Shown here: positions 56,030 to 63,710 of the stretch, piece by piece | Layout of the letters: every line of letters starts with the position of its first letter | Position numbering within the stretch: position 1 is the first letter of the stretch | Origin: a virus | Length of the DNA: 64,000 bases | Virus record (IMG/VR): IMGVR_UViG_3300045136_000053 | Location: 1-64,000 of that record | Reading direction: 5' to 3' (one strand) | Made by a program: the position numbers and the translations under genes | Notes under the pieces: generated by a model | Seen by the model: only the letters and a program-made list of their open reading frames with translations | Told to the model about the DNA's origin: nothing | Database searches by the model: none

Positions 56030-56803
56030 ATGAACCCAATTTTACAGATAATAGCTTCATCATATAGTAGTGGTAACCAAAGCGGTGGAAATCCATACGC
56101 AATATTTGGATATGGATATAGTTCAGGACATGTTTCAATGACAAACCTAGTCAGTAATACTGGTATTGTATCTTCTGACGTGACTGGTGTTGGAACAGCA
56201 AGACTTGGTTTAGCAGCTGCAGGTTATGGCGGAGATAAAGCAATATTTGGATATGGAAGTGGTAGTTCAAACCTTTCAATGACAAACTTAGTCAGTAATA
56301 CTGGTGTTGTATCTTCTGACGTGACTGGAGTTGGAACAGCAAGATATTATTTAGCAGCTGCAGGTTATGGCGGAGATAAAGCAATATTTGGATATGGAAG
56401 TGGTAGTTCAAACCTTTCAATGACAAACCTAGTCAGTAATACTGGTGTCGTATCTGCTGATGTGACTGGTGTTGGAACAGCAAGATATCGTTTAGCAGCA
56501 GCTGGTTATGGTGGAGATAAAGCAATATTTGGATATGGAAGTAGTAGTTCAGGAAGTGTTTCAATAACAAATCTTGTCAGTAATACTGGTGTTGTATCTG
56601 CTGATGTGACTGGTGTTGGAACAGTAAGATATAATTTAGCAGCAGCTGGTTATGGTGGAGATAAAGCAATATTTGGATATGGAAGTGGTGGTTCAGGAAG
56701 TGTTTCAATAACAAATCTTGTCAGTAATACTGGTGTTGTATCTGCTGATGTGACTGGTGTTGGAACAGCAAGATTTGGTTTAGCAGCAGCAAGTTATGGA
56801 TAA
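56030..56803 (+). CDS. Blade-repeat fibre protein, fourth in tandem, five blades
   Basis: 257 residues, MNPILQIIASSYSSGNQSGG then five blade repeats, one fewer than its neighbours. Two adjacent blades are almost identical in DNA (both with FGYGSGSSNLSM), a recent duplication. AAGGAGAG precedes the ATG. A five-blade ring is possible, or the gene has lost one unit by recombination within the array. Confidence 0.7.
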   Translation: MNPILQIIASSYSSGNQSGGNPYAIFGYGYSSGHVSMTNLVSNTGIVSSDVTGVGTARLGLAAAGYGGDKAIFGYGSGSSNLSMTNLVSNTGVVSSDVTGVGTARYYLAAAGYGGDKAIFGYGSGSSNLSMTNLVSNTGVVSADVTGVGTARYRLAAAGYGGDKAIFGYGSSSSGSVSITNLVSNTGVVSADVTGVGTVRYNLAAAGYGGDKAIFGYGSGGSGSVSITNLVSNTGVVSADVTGVGTARFGLAAASYG

Positions 56804-56846
56804 AATCTTAATAAAATCAATAAGTTATAAACAATCACTTAAAGAA

Positions 56847-56875
56847 TGTACATTTTTCAAAAATTGTGATATAAT
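56847..56875 (+). promoter_or_regulatory. Candidate sigma70-like promoter
   Basis: TGTACA and TATAAT separated by 17 nt, with a TG two bases before the -10, about 40 nt before a 49-residue gene that has a strong ribosome site. Confidence 0.5.
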
Positions 56876-56916
56876 TTAATTGTTTCAAATCATATATAAT
56901 ATAAGGAGTGTATTAA

Positions 56917-57066
56917 ATGCAATCTTCTTCATATGTTGAACGTATGAACAAAAAATGCCGTTTTGATGATCATGATCCATTCTTTAAAAAGCATCATCAT
57001 AAGAAAAATAAAAAGAAAAATGTATCTCATAAGCGTGCATTTTTTGAAGATAATAAATTTAAATAA
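56917..57066 (+). CDS. Small His/Lys-rich protein
   Basis: 49 residues (MQSSSYVERMNKKCRFDDHD ... KKHHHKKNKKKNVSHKR), very basic. AAGGAG lies 8 nt before the ATG and a sigma70-like promoter lies upstream, which together make a real gene likely despite its size. I recognise no family. Short, basic, early-type phage proteins often bind nucleic acid or host proteins, but nothing specific can be said. Confidence 0.65.
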   Translation: MQSSSYVERMNKKCRFDDHDPFFKKHHHKKNKKKNVSHKRAFFEDNKFK

Positions 57067-57160
57067 AAAATATTAGATTGTCTCTTAATGTCCCATTAAA
57101 TGGACACATAAATAAGACATGGGTACGTTATCTTTTATTACAAAATTAGGAAAATTTCAA

Positions 57161-57376
57161 ATGTCTTCTGAAAAAATATCACAAGAACTTTTAGAAAAAT
57201 TAAATGATAGATTTGAAGTAGTCTCTCAATCTATTGGAGAACTTAATCGTAGACGTGGATATTATATTAATCTATACGGTTACCCTATTTTAGAGGAAGT
57301 TTTTAAACAATTATCAATAGAAAAAGCAAAATTAGATATTCAAATGGAAGCTATTAAGAATTATCTGAATGAGTAA
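57161..57376 (+). CDS. Small helical protein of unknown function
   Basis: 71 residues from the ATG at 57161 (MSSEKISQELLEKLNDRFEV). An in-frame ATG at 57119 would add 14 residues but has no ribosome site; TAGGAA lies before the later one. The protein is predicted helical with a short basic patch (GELNRRRGYY) and ends in a coiled-coil-like helix. A strong terminator follows 45 nt after the stop. No family recognised. Confidence 0.6.
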   Translation: MSSEKISQELLEKLNDRFEVVSQSIGELNRRRGYYINLYGYPILEEVFKQLSIEKAKLDIQMEAIKNYLNE

Positions 57377-57421
57377 GTAGAGTTATAATTTATCTCCTCT
57401 TCTATTTAAACGAAGAGCTTT

Positions 57422-57455
57422 AAGGCTAATAATTTTAAATTATTGGCCTTTTTTT
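57422..57455 (+). terminator. Rho-independent terminator
   Basis: A 13-bp stem with one G-T pair (57422-57434 with 57438-57450, loop TTA) followed by seven T. It ends the two small plus-strand genes and overlaps the end of the opposing 64-residue gene. Confidence 0.85.
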
Positions 57456-57634
57456 ATGACAGGGATTAAAACAATATCACCAACTTTTGGTATTTTATAA
57501 TTATTAGCTTTATTATATTCTTCGACTAGAAGTTTAACTACATTTTTATCCATATCATGTGAATTCTCACGTCGGATAACACCTTCTATAGTGTATCCTG
57601 ACATCATTAAACATTTTTTAAATTCTAAATTCAT
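57440..57634 (-). CDS. Small protein with LysM-like end
   Basis: 64 residues (MNLEFKKCLMMSGYTIEGVI ... NNYKIPKVGDIVLIPVIKK). The end KIPKVGDIVLIPV has the rhythm of a LysM C-terminal strand (x-G-x-x-L-x-I-P). No other frame is better on either strand here. No ribosome site is visible. It is isolated on the minus strand between a terminator and the neck gene. Function unknown. Confidence 0.5.
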   Translation of the reverse strand: MNLEFKKCLMMSGYTIEGVIRRENSHDMDKNVVKLLVEEYNKANNYKIPKVGDIVLIPVIKKGQ

Positions 57635-57726
57635 TTTTAGTAGAAATTTCTATTTTATTGTTAAATTTATTTATCATTTTAAATAAATATATAATAGTAA
57701 TTTTTCTCAATATAAAAAGGATTAAA

Positions 57727-59247
57727 ATGACAGATTTTAACTCTAATACAACTGCAGAATTATGGACAGAAGCTAGACAATGTACACTTAAATTGTCACA
57801 TCCAACACCAACAACAACTCTTTTAGAATGGACATTACCAGCTAATAGAACTATAATTAATGGATTTGTAATAATTTTAGCAGAAAAAATATTGAATATT
57901 TCTAATTCACCAACAGATGGTGAAAGATATACACCATCATTAGATTTTTCTTCACCAGCTGATGTTATAAGTAATGCTGTTGTTGTAGAAGCAAAATATG
58001 AAATTTTTGGTGATACTGTAGCAAATACAGGATCTATAACTGTTATTAATACAGATCCAAACAAAATTTATTATGCAGGTATTTATGCATGTTCAAATAT
58101 TTTACAATATTATACACAAGGAATTCAATCTTATCCATTAGAATCTGCAAGATTAGATAAAAGATCAGACTCATTTGCTGGTGCATTACCAGTATCAGAA
58201 GGACCTCCATTAAATCCAAGTCTTGGACAAGTATATTATGATCCATCAACTAATATCGTTTCAATGTGGACAGGATCAATATGGATTCCAGCTAGCACAG
58301 GAACAGTTAAAACTGGTACACAAAATGATAGACCAACATCTCCATCACAAGGTGAATTTTTCTATAATATAAATTCTAAACAATTAGAAATTTGGAATGG
58401 TACATCATGGGTACAAGCTGATACAAGTCAAGAGGGAACACCTATATATGATAGAATAGGTGTTGGAACAGATGGTTCATATGATGAACGTTTACGATTA
58501 GCAAATGTTCTTAAACATCAACTTGGTTGGCCAGCAGTTTGTGTTGAATTAAACGAAGACCATTTTAATATTGCTATTGATAATGCTATTGAAGAATTTC
58601 GTAGACGTGCTGATAATGCATATCAAAGAAGACATATAATATTTGAACTTAAAAAAGATCAAGCTATATATTATCTAAATGACCCTGTTTATAAAACCGA
58701 TAGAATAGTTGATATTATTAAAATTCATCGTGTTAATACATTAGGTTTAAGTGGACTTGGTGGAGATGCGTCAGTATATGCTCAAATCTTTTTTAATCAA
58801 TTTTATCAATCTGGTATTATTGATATTCTTTCTATACATTTAATGCAATCATTAGCTGAAGAATATGAACGTATTTTTGCTGGTAATTTAATGTATGATT
58901 GGGATGAAGCATCTAGACAATTGACAATTTTAAGAAAAATATACAGAGATGAAAAAGTTGTTTTAGAGTGCATCATGGAAAGAACAGAACAAGAATTATT
59001 AGTTGATAGATGGGCAAAACAATGGTTACAGGCATGGGCAGAATCAGAACTTATGGTTATGTTGGGTCAAATACGTAGCAAATATTCTAGCGGTTTACCA
59101 GGTCCTAATGGTGGTATTACTCTTAATGGTTCAGAATTATTAGCACAAGCAACAGAAATGCAATCAGAACTATTAAGACAACTTTCTGATTATGAAGTTG
59201 GTAATGGCGGATTTGAATTTGGAAATTGTAGTTTTGTTATAGGATAA
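57727..59247 (+). CDS. Neck/head-completion protein candidate
   Basis: 506 residues from the ATG at 57727 (MTDFNSNTTAEL), chosen because AAAAGGA precedes it; the frame is open for 23 more codons upstream. Residues about 150-260 contain two GxxYYD/FYN...WxGSIW/NGTSWV motifs. The C-terminal half is helical with LGWPAVCVELNEDHFNIAID, EEFRRRADNAYQRRH and GLSGLGGDASVYAQ, a pattern I associate with neck proteins (gp13/gp14-type) of cyanophage and large T4-like genomes. The N-terminal fibre-like part fused to a neck-like part would be unusual. Confident as a virion protein, less so for the exact role. Confidence 0.6.
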   Translation: MTDFNSNTTAELWTEARQCTLKLSHPTPTTTLLEWTLPANRTIINGFVIILAEKILNISNSPTDGERYTPSLDFSSPADVISNAVVVEAKYEIFGDTVANTGSITVINTDPNKIYYAGIYACSNILQYYTQGIQSYPLESARLDKRSDSFAGALPVSEGPPLNPSLGQVYYDPSTNIVSMWTGSIWIPASTGTVKTGTQNDRPTSPSQGEFFYNINSKQLEIWNGTSWVQADTSQEGTPIYDRIGVGTDGSYDERLRLANVLKHQLGWPAVCVELNEDHFNIAIDNAIEEFRRRADNAYQRRHIIFELKKDQAIYYLNDPVYKTDRIVDIIKIHRVNTLGLSGLGGDASVYAQIFFNQFYQSGIIDILSIHLMQSLAEEYERIFAGNLMYDWDEASRQLTILRKIYRDEKVVLECIMERTEQELLVDRWAKQWLQAWAESELMVMLGQIRSKYSSGLPGPNGGITLNGSELLAQATEMQSELLRQLSDYEVGNGGFEFGNCSFVIG

Positions 59248-59260
59248 AAATCATTGGTTC

Positions 59261-59268
59261 CATAAATA
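59261..59268 (+). promoter_or_regulatory. Late-promoter-like box before a homing gene
   Basis: CATAAATA, one base from the late consensus, 28 nt before the homing endonuclease start. The same variant lies before the homing gene at 5350-7080. Confidence 0.4.
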
Positions 59269-59296
59269 CAAAAATTACAATAATAAAATTGTTTTT

Positions 59297-60934
59297 ATGG
59301 CGATCAATAAAGAATTATTATCATTATTAGAAAAATCTGTTCCAAATGTAGATCTAGATTTACTAAAACGTGAATACAAAAATAATTTAACAACATTTAC
59401 AAGATCAGTTAGAACAAATTTTCCAAATTTATATTCATTTTTAATGACATTTCCTGGTGATTCACCACAAGAAAAATTATATAAATTATTTTTATTTAAT
59501 AATGAAAAAGATTCATTAAAATGTTTAACATGTGGAAAAGATTTAAAATTTAGAAATACACAACGCGGATTTGGTAAATATTGTTCAAGAAAATGTTGTA
59601 TAAACTCGACAACAATGATTAAAAAAAGTAAGCAAACATTTTTAAAAAAATATAATGTTGATCATCCTAGTAAATGTAAAGATATAATCTTAAAAAGACA
59701 ATATACAAACTTATTAAAATATGGTCATATTTCAAATCTTCATTCATATGATGCTAAAATATTAAGACGTAAAAAAATAAGTGAAAATTGGGAAAAAATA
59801 AAACAAAAAACAATTGAAACAAATCTAAAAAGATATGGTGTCAAATATAATATTTTAAGAGATGAAGTCAAAGAAGTTATAAAAAAGGTTCATGATGAGT
59901 TATATTATTCAAAATATTTTCAACCAAGAATAAATTATTTAAAAAATAAAGGATTTATATTAAATGAAGATATTTCGGATTTTTCAAAAGAATTTTTAAA
60001 AAAAGAAAAAAAATTTATTCATCGTGAATGTTTAAATGAATTTATAGCAGATCCTCAAAAACTTGAAACGTGTCCATGTTGTAAATTTGTTTCAAAACCA
60101 GAAAAAGAATTATTAGATTATATTAAAGAAAATTATAATGGAAAAATTATATCAAATGATCGTACAATAATTAAGCCATATGAGATAGATATTCTTTTAC
60201 CAGAATTAAAATTAGGCATAGAAATGAATGGTGTATATTGGCATCAAGCGGGTTCAGAACCAAGTTTATTATTTAAAACAGAACAAATGGAGAATAATGG
60301 ATATAGATTGATTCATATTTGGGATGTTGAATGGTATAATGATCAAGATAAAATAAAACAATTTTTAAATAGTTTATTAGGAAACAATAAAAAAATATTT
60401 GCCAGAGATTGTGTTGTGAAAAATATAGAAAATGATGATGTGAAACATTTTTTAAATGAAAATCATAGACAAGGATATATACCATCAAAAATTAAAATAG
60501 GATTATTTTATAATTCAGAATTGGTTTCAATAATGACATTTAGTAAACCAAGATTTAATAAAAAATATGAATGGGAATTAATAAGATTTTCAAATAAACT
60601 TGGATTTAATGTTATTGGTGGATTTTCAAGATTATTGAAATATTTTGAAAATGAGTATAAACCAAAATCTGTTTTAACATATGTTGATAGAAGATTTGGA
60701 AATGGAAAAATATATAAAGATAATGGTTTTATAGAAATAGGAAAATCAAAACCAAATTATTTTTGGTTTAAAAATGGTGAAATATTAAAAAGATATGATA
60801 CTCAAGCTAAAAATTTAATAAATATATTATGTGAAAATTTTGATACTAACAAATCAGAGTTTGAAAATATGACAAATGCTGGATATATTAAATGTGAAGA
60901 TGCTGGAAATTTAATATTTGCGAAAATATATTAA
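59297..60934 (+). CDS. Free-standing homing endonuclease, Vsr-like fold
   Basis: 545 residues. The N-terminal helical part is followed by zinc site C76/C79 with C96/C100, YGV-type repeats (TFLKKYNVDHP, NLLKYGH, NLKRYGVKYN), a second zinc cluster (CPCC, about 259-262) and the nuclease core YEIDILLPE (D298) with GIEMNGVYWHQ (E309, H316); the usual Ser after WH is Gln here. The shared C-terminal domain follows (KKYEWELIRF, VIGGFSRLLKYF, LTYVDRRFGNG, YKDNGF). It lies between two virion genes, on the same strand. Confidence 0.82.
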   Translation: MAINKELLSLLEKSVPNVDLDLLKREYKNNLTTFTRSVRTNFPNLYSFLMTFPGDSPQEKLYKLFLFNNEKDSLKCLTCGKDLKFRNTQRGFGKYCSRKCCINSTTMIKKSKQTFLKKYNVDHPSKCKDIILKRQYTNLLKYGHISNLHSYDAKILRRKKISENWEKIKQKTIETNLKRYGVKYNILRDEVKEVIKKVHDELYYSKYFQPRINYLKNKGFILNEDISDFSKEFLKKEKKFIHRECLNEFIADPQKLETCPCCKFVSKPEKELLDYIKENYNGKIISNDRTIIKPYEIDILLPELKLGIEMNGVYWHQAGSEPSLLFKTEQMENNGYRLIHIWDVEWYNDQDKIKQFLNSLLGNNKKIFARDCVVKNIENDDVKHFLNENHRQGYIPSKIKIGLFYNSELVSIMTFSKPRFNKKYEWELIRFSNKLGFNVIGGFSRLLKYFENEYKPKSVLTYVDRRFGNGKIYKDNGFIEIGKSKPNYFWFKNGEILKRYDTQAKNLINILCENFDTNKSEFENMTNAGYIKCEDAGNLIFAKIY

Positions 60935-60971
60935 TGAGAGATTATTAAAAAATAGCGCGTGAATAAAAATT

Positions 60972-62762
60972 ATGGCAGATCAACAAAATTCTTATGTAGT
61001 TCCTGATTTATGTATTGGTACATGGAGACTAAATGGTGATGACAAATGTCTTGAAAATGAAAAACATATTCAAGAAGAATATATTGCCGAACAATTAGAA
61101 ATTTCAGGTGTCACGGTTAATGTTTTTAAACTTTTAGGTGTTCATGAACAAGGACATTTAATAGATTTAACGGGAAATGGGTTTCCATTATCCGGTGGAA
61201 CTATGGTAGGTTATAATTCTAGTAATGCATTTGACATATCTCCATTAACATGGAGATCATCTCAAACAGGTTTATCTGTGTTGACCACACCAGCTTTTTT
61301 AGGATATAATTTTGGAACTAAAAAAACAGTTTATTCAACTGAAAGTTATGCTCCACCAGCACCAATAAGACAACATATAACAACATTAAAAATAAAACAA
61401 GGAGCACTTTCACAAAACAGAGCAACTCAAATTCGTATTGAACAAGCAGATGGAAAAGTTTTTCCATTAACAACAGCATTTTCTGGTGTTGGTAATGGTG
61501 TTGTAAAACATATTCAAAGTGGTCCAAAAGCAACAGTTGATTTAATTGTTATTTCAGCTACTTCGCCAACAACATTTTCCGTAACATCTAATACGTATGG
61601 ATTCCTTGGAACAGCTACTGTTGGTATACCATTTAACAATATCTATATTTCATTTATAATAGAAAATGGAATTATTCCATTTTCTATTGGAGATACTTTC
61701 TATATAAATTTACAATTGGTTTGGAATAGAGTTGATGTTGTTAATCTTCCAGACACAAATAATTTAGAAACAATTCATTTTAAATCATCCTCACCTGCGC
61801 AATATTGGAGAATAGTTCCACTGATGTTTAATGGAGTTTCAGTTAATGAGCCATGGGAAATAGATAAATTAGAATTAATAGATTATCAAGCAACACATAT
61901 TGATAATATACAGGATATTTTCTTTTTGGAAAATAGAGATAGGGATTATTCACAAATCTCTTCACCTTTAAAATGTCAATATTCACCATTTGATAGTGTT
62001 GGTGATCTTGGAAAATTTGGTTTGAATATTCTTGATCAATATATTTTCACAGTATCATTTGCAAAAATGGTCGAATCATTGGGAAGGCCAATAGTTACTG
62101 GTGATATTTTAGAATTGCCATCAGAATCACAATATGATCATAATTTAAAACCAATCAAAAAATATTTAGAAGTAACAGATACAAGTTGGTCAGCAGAAGG
62201 TTTTAGTCCACAATGGAAACCACTCATTTATCGTTTTCAAGCTGAACAATTAATACCATCCACAGAACATAGAGATATTCTTGGTACTAGGGATACTGCA
62301 TTAAAAGTTGATGATTCTACATTTTTAGAAGGAATTCAACAAATAGAAACAGTTACTCTTCAATCATCTGAGAATATTCAAAGAGATGCTGATAGTAATG
62401 TTCCTGAGGTTGGAGCTCAAGGACAAGAAATAGCATCTGGTATGGCACAAAAAATACTAAATGCAAATGAAAGACGTGAAGGTTCATATGATGGAAATGA
62501 TATTTATATAGAAGATGCAATACCACCAGATGGAATTCCATATACAGAAGGATATAAATTACCTGTTACAGCAGTAGATGGTGAATATTATAGATTATTA
62601 TATCCAGATTATACTAAAATACCAGCAAGACTTTATAAATATTCAGCTATAAAAAATAAATGGATATATGTTGAAACAGATAGACGCGGCGAATATTCAT
62701 CATTTAAACCATCTATTAGAAGTATGTTACGTTCAACTAATAAAAAATCATTGAAGGAATAA
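60972..62762 (+). CDS. Virion structural protein
   Basis: 596 residues, MADQQNSYVVPDLCIGTWRL. The first 170 residues are strand-rich (FPLSGGTMVGYNSSNAFDIS). Residues about 186-246 are one copy of the dispersed beta module (VISATSPTTFSVTSNTYG ... PFSIGDTFYINL). A long strand-rich middle and an acidic region with EDAIPPDGIPYTEGYKLP and a C-terminal YRLLYPDYTKIPARLYKYS follow. No enzyme motif. It was adjacent to the neck candidate before the homing gene inserted, so a neck, collar or whisker role is possible. Confidence 0.6.
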   Translation: MADQQNSYVVPDLCIGTWRLNGDDKCLENEKHIQEEYIAEQLEISGVTVNVFKLLGVHEQGHLIDLTGNGFPLSGGTMVGYNSSNAFDISPLTWRSSQTGLSVLTTPAFLGYNFGTKKTVYSTESYAPPAPIRQHITTLKIKQGALSQNRATQIRIEQADGKVFPLTTAFSGVGNGVVKHIQSGPKATVDLIVISATSPTTFSVTSNTYGFLGTATVGIPFNNIYISFIIENGIIPFSIGDTFYINLQLVWNRVDVVNLPDTNNLETIHFKSSSPAQYWRIVPLMFNGVSVNEPWEIDKLELIDYQATHIDNIQDIFFLENRDRDYSQISSPLKCQYSPFDSVGDLGKFGLNILDQYIFTVSFAKMVESLGRPIVTGDILELPSESQYDHNLKPIKKYLEVTDTSWSAEGFSPQWKPLIYRFQAEQLIPSTEHRDILGTRDTALKVDDSTFLEGIQQIETVTLQSSENIQRDADSNVPEVGAQGQEIASGMAQKILNANERREGSYDGNDIYIEDAIPPDGIPYTEGYKLPVTAVDGEYYRLLYPDYTKIPARLYKYSAIKNKWIYVETDRRGEYSSFKPSIRSMLRSTNKKSLKE

Positions 62763-62773
62763 TTTTACATAAT

Positions 62774-63460
62774 ATGTTATCATTTAAAAACTTTTTAACA
62801 GAATCAGAAGAAATAATTTTTAAAACATATTCTGATGAATCAATTTCTGATATAGCTGATGTTATAATTAAAAATTGTAAACCATTTTTGAATGAAATTA
62901 ATAATGAACCTACAACGTATATAATGTGGCGTGGCACAAAAGAATTAAAAAATATTTTATTATTAAGAAAAACTGTCAGATTAAATCGTAGACCAAGAGA
63001 TATGGATCAATCTTTATTTATTAAAGTTGATAAATGGTTTAAAAAAAATATGGGAATCCCATTTAGATCTCAAGGTTTATTTGTTTCTGGTAGTTCAACA
63101 GTTGCAAAAATATTTGGTTTCCCAAATATAATTTTCCCAATTGGTAATTTTGAATATTGTTGGTCACCAATATATGATGATTTAACAGATAATATTGTAA
63201 ATCGTATTTCAAGTTTGAAAACAACTGATAAAGAGGAATTTTCATATTTAAAAATGAATGGTTCAAATATTAAAGATTATCATTTAGATGAAATTTTATC
63301 AGATGGAAAATTTGTCCTCAATAAAAAATTAAAGTTAGCATTAACTAAATATGAACGTAACGAAATTATTATTTCATGTAAAGAATATTTTATATTAGAT
63401 GCAAAACGGAATGACGTATATCCAAAAATTTTAGGAGAAATAGAAAATAAATTATGGTAA
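62774..63460 (+). CDS. ADP-ribosyltransferase-like protein, possible internal virion protein
   Basis: 228 residues. The start MLSFKNFLTE ends in an L-x-E site of the kind cut by gp21, as in head-packaged proteins of T4. The rest shows an R-S-E-like order of mono-ADP-ribosyltransferases: MWRGTK (R53), then FRSQGLFVSGSSTVAKIFG (S105-S108), resembling the FVSTS...G core of T4 Alt, then YERNEIIISCKEYFIL (E197, E204). If right, it would be made into the head, trimmed and injected to modify a host target. The motif match is by eye and the final E-x-E is not perfect. Confidence 0.5.
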   Translation: MLSFKNFLTESEEIIFKTYSDESISDIADVIIKNCKPFLNEINNEPTTYIMWRGTKELKNILLLRKTVRLNRRPRDMDQSLFIKVDKWFKKNMGIPFRSQGLFVSGSSTVAKIFGFPNIIFPIGNFEYCWSPIYDDLTDNIVNRISSLKTTDKEEFSYLKMNGSNIKDYHLDEILSDGKFVLNKKLKLALTKYERNEIIISCKEYFILDAKRNDVYPKILGEIENKLW

Positions 63461-63710
63461 CGTTAAAACAATTTTTAGTTGAAGAAAATAAATCTATTAT
63501 TTCGTTTAATGAAATTCAAAATGATCTAGATAAAGCGTTAGATAAATCTATCTAGATGATTTAAATTATGAATTTGATTCAGGACTAGAAAATTTTATTA
63601 AAAGAAAAATATTGAAATAATGATTCAATGTAAAAACTGCAATAAATTTAGAAGAAGATAAAAATCTTATTATTTTAAAAAGAATAGAGAAAGAAAATAA
63701 TCAATTGTAA
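63454..63710 (+). pseudogene. Decayed gene with frameshift and stops
   Basis: An ATG overlapping the end of the previous gene opens MVTLKQFLVEENKSIISFNE and stops after 33 codons at 63553-63555. In another frame the text continues sensibly: LDDLNYEFDSGLENFIKRKI to 63617, then TAA TGA, then in the same frame FNVKTAINLEEDKNLIILKR to a stop at 63708-63710. One shift and a double stop would thus rejoin a protein of about 85 residues. The start (FxxFLxE) matches the start of the preceding gene. It could also be a sequencing fault. Confidence 0.5.

Larger units (their letters stand above)
53266..56800 (+). repeat. Array of about 23 blade repeats over four genes
   Basis: A unit of roughly 144-150 bp repeats across 3.5 kb: six in the end of the 621-residue gene, six in each of the next two genes (two copies in the second gene are strongly diverged), and five in the last. 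Long stretches around SNTGVVS and YGGDKAIFGYG are identical in DNA. The array is broken only by the short intergenic segments with ribosome site and MNPILQ start. Confidence 0.92.

Noticed and set aside
53266-56800. Regularly spaced repeats that could suggest a CRISPR array
   Set aside because: The repeats are about 150 bp, in frame and protein-coding, with no short palindromic repeat or unique spacers.
57658-57726. N-terminal extension of the neck candidate
   Set aside because: The extra 23 residues are Ile/Lys-rich from AT-rich leader DNA, and AAAAGGA sits before the later ATG.
57618-58064. 148-codon frame on the minus strand
   Set aside because: It is antisense to the start of the neck candidate, has no ribosome site, and the plus-strand frame shows recognisable virion motifs.
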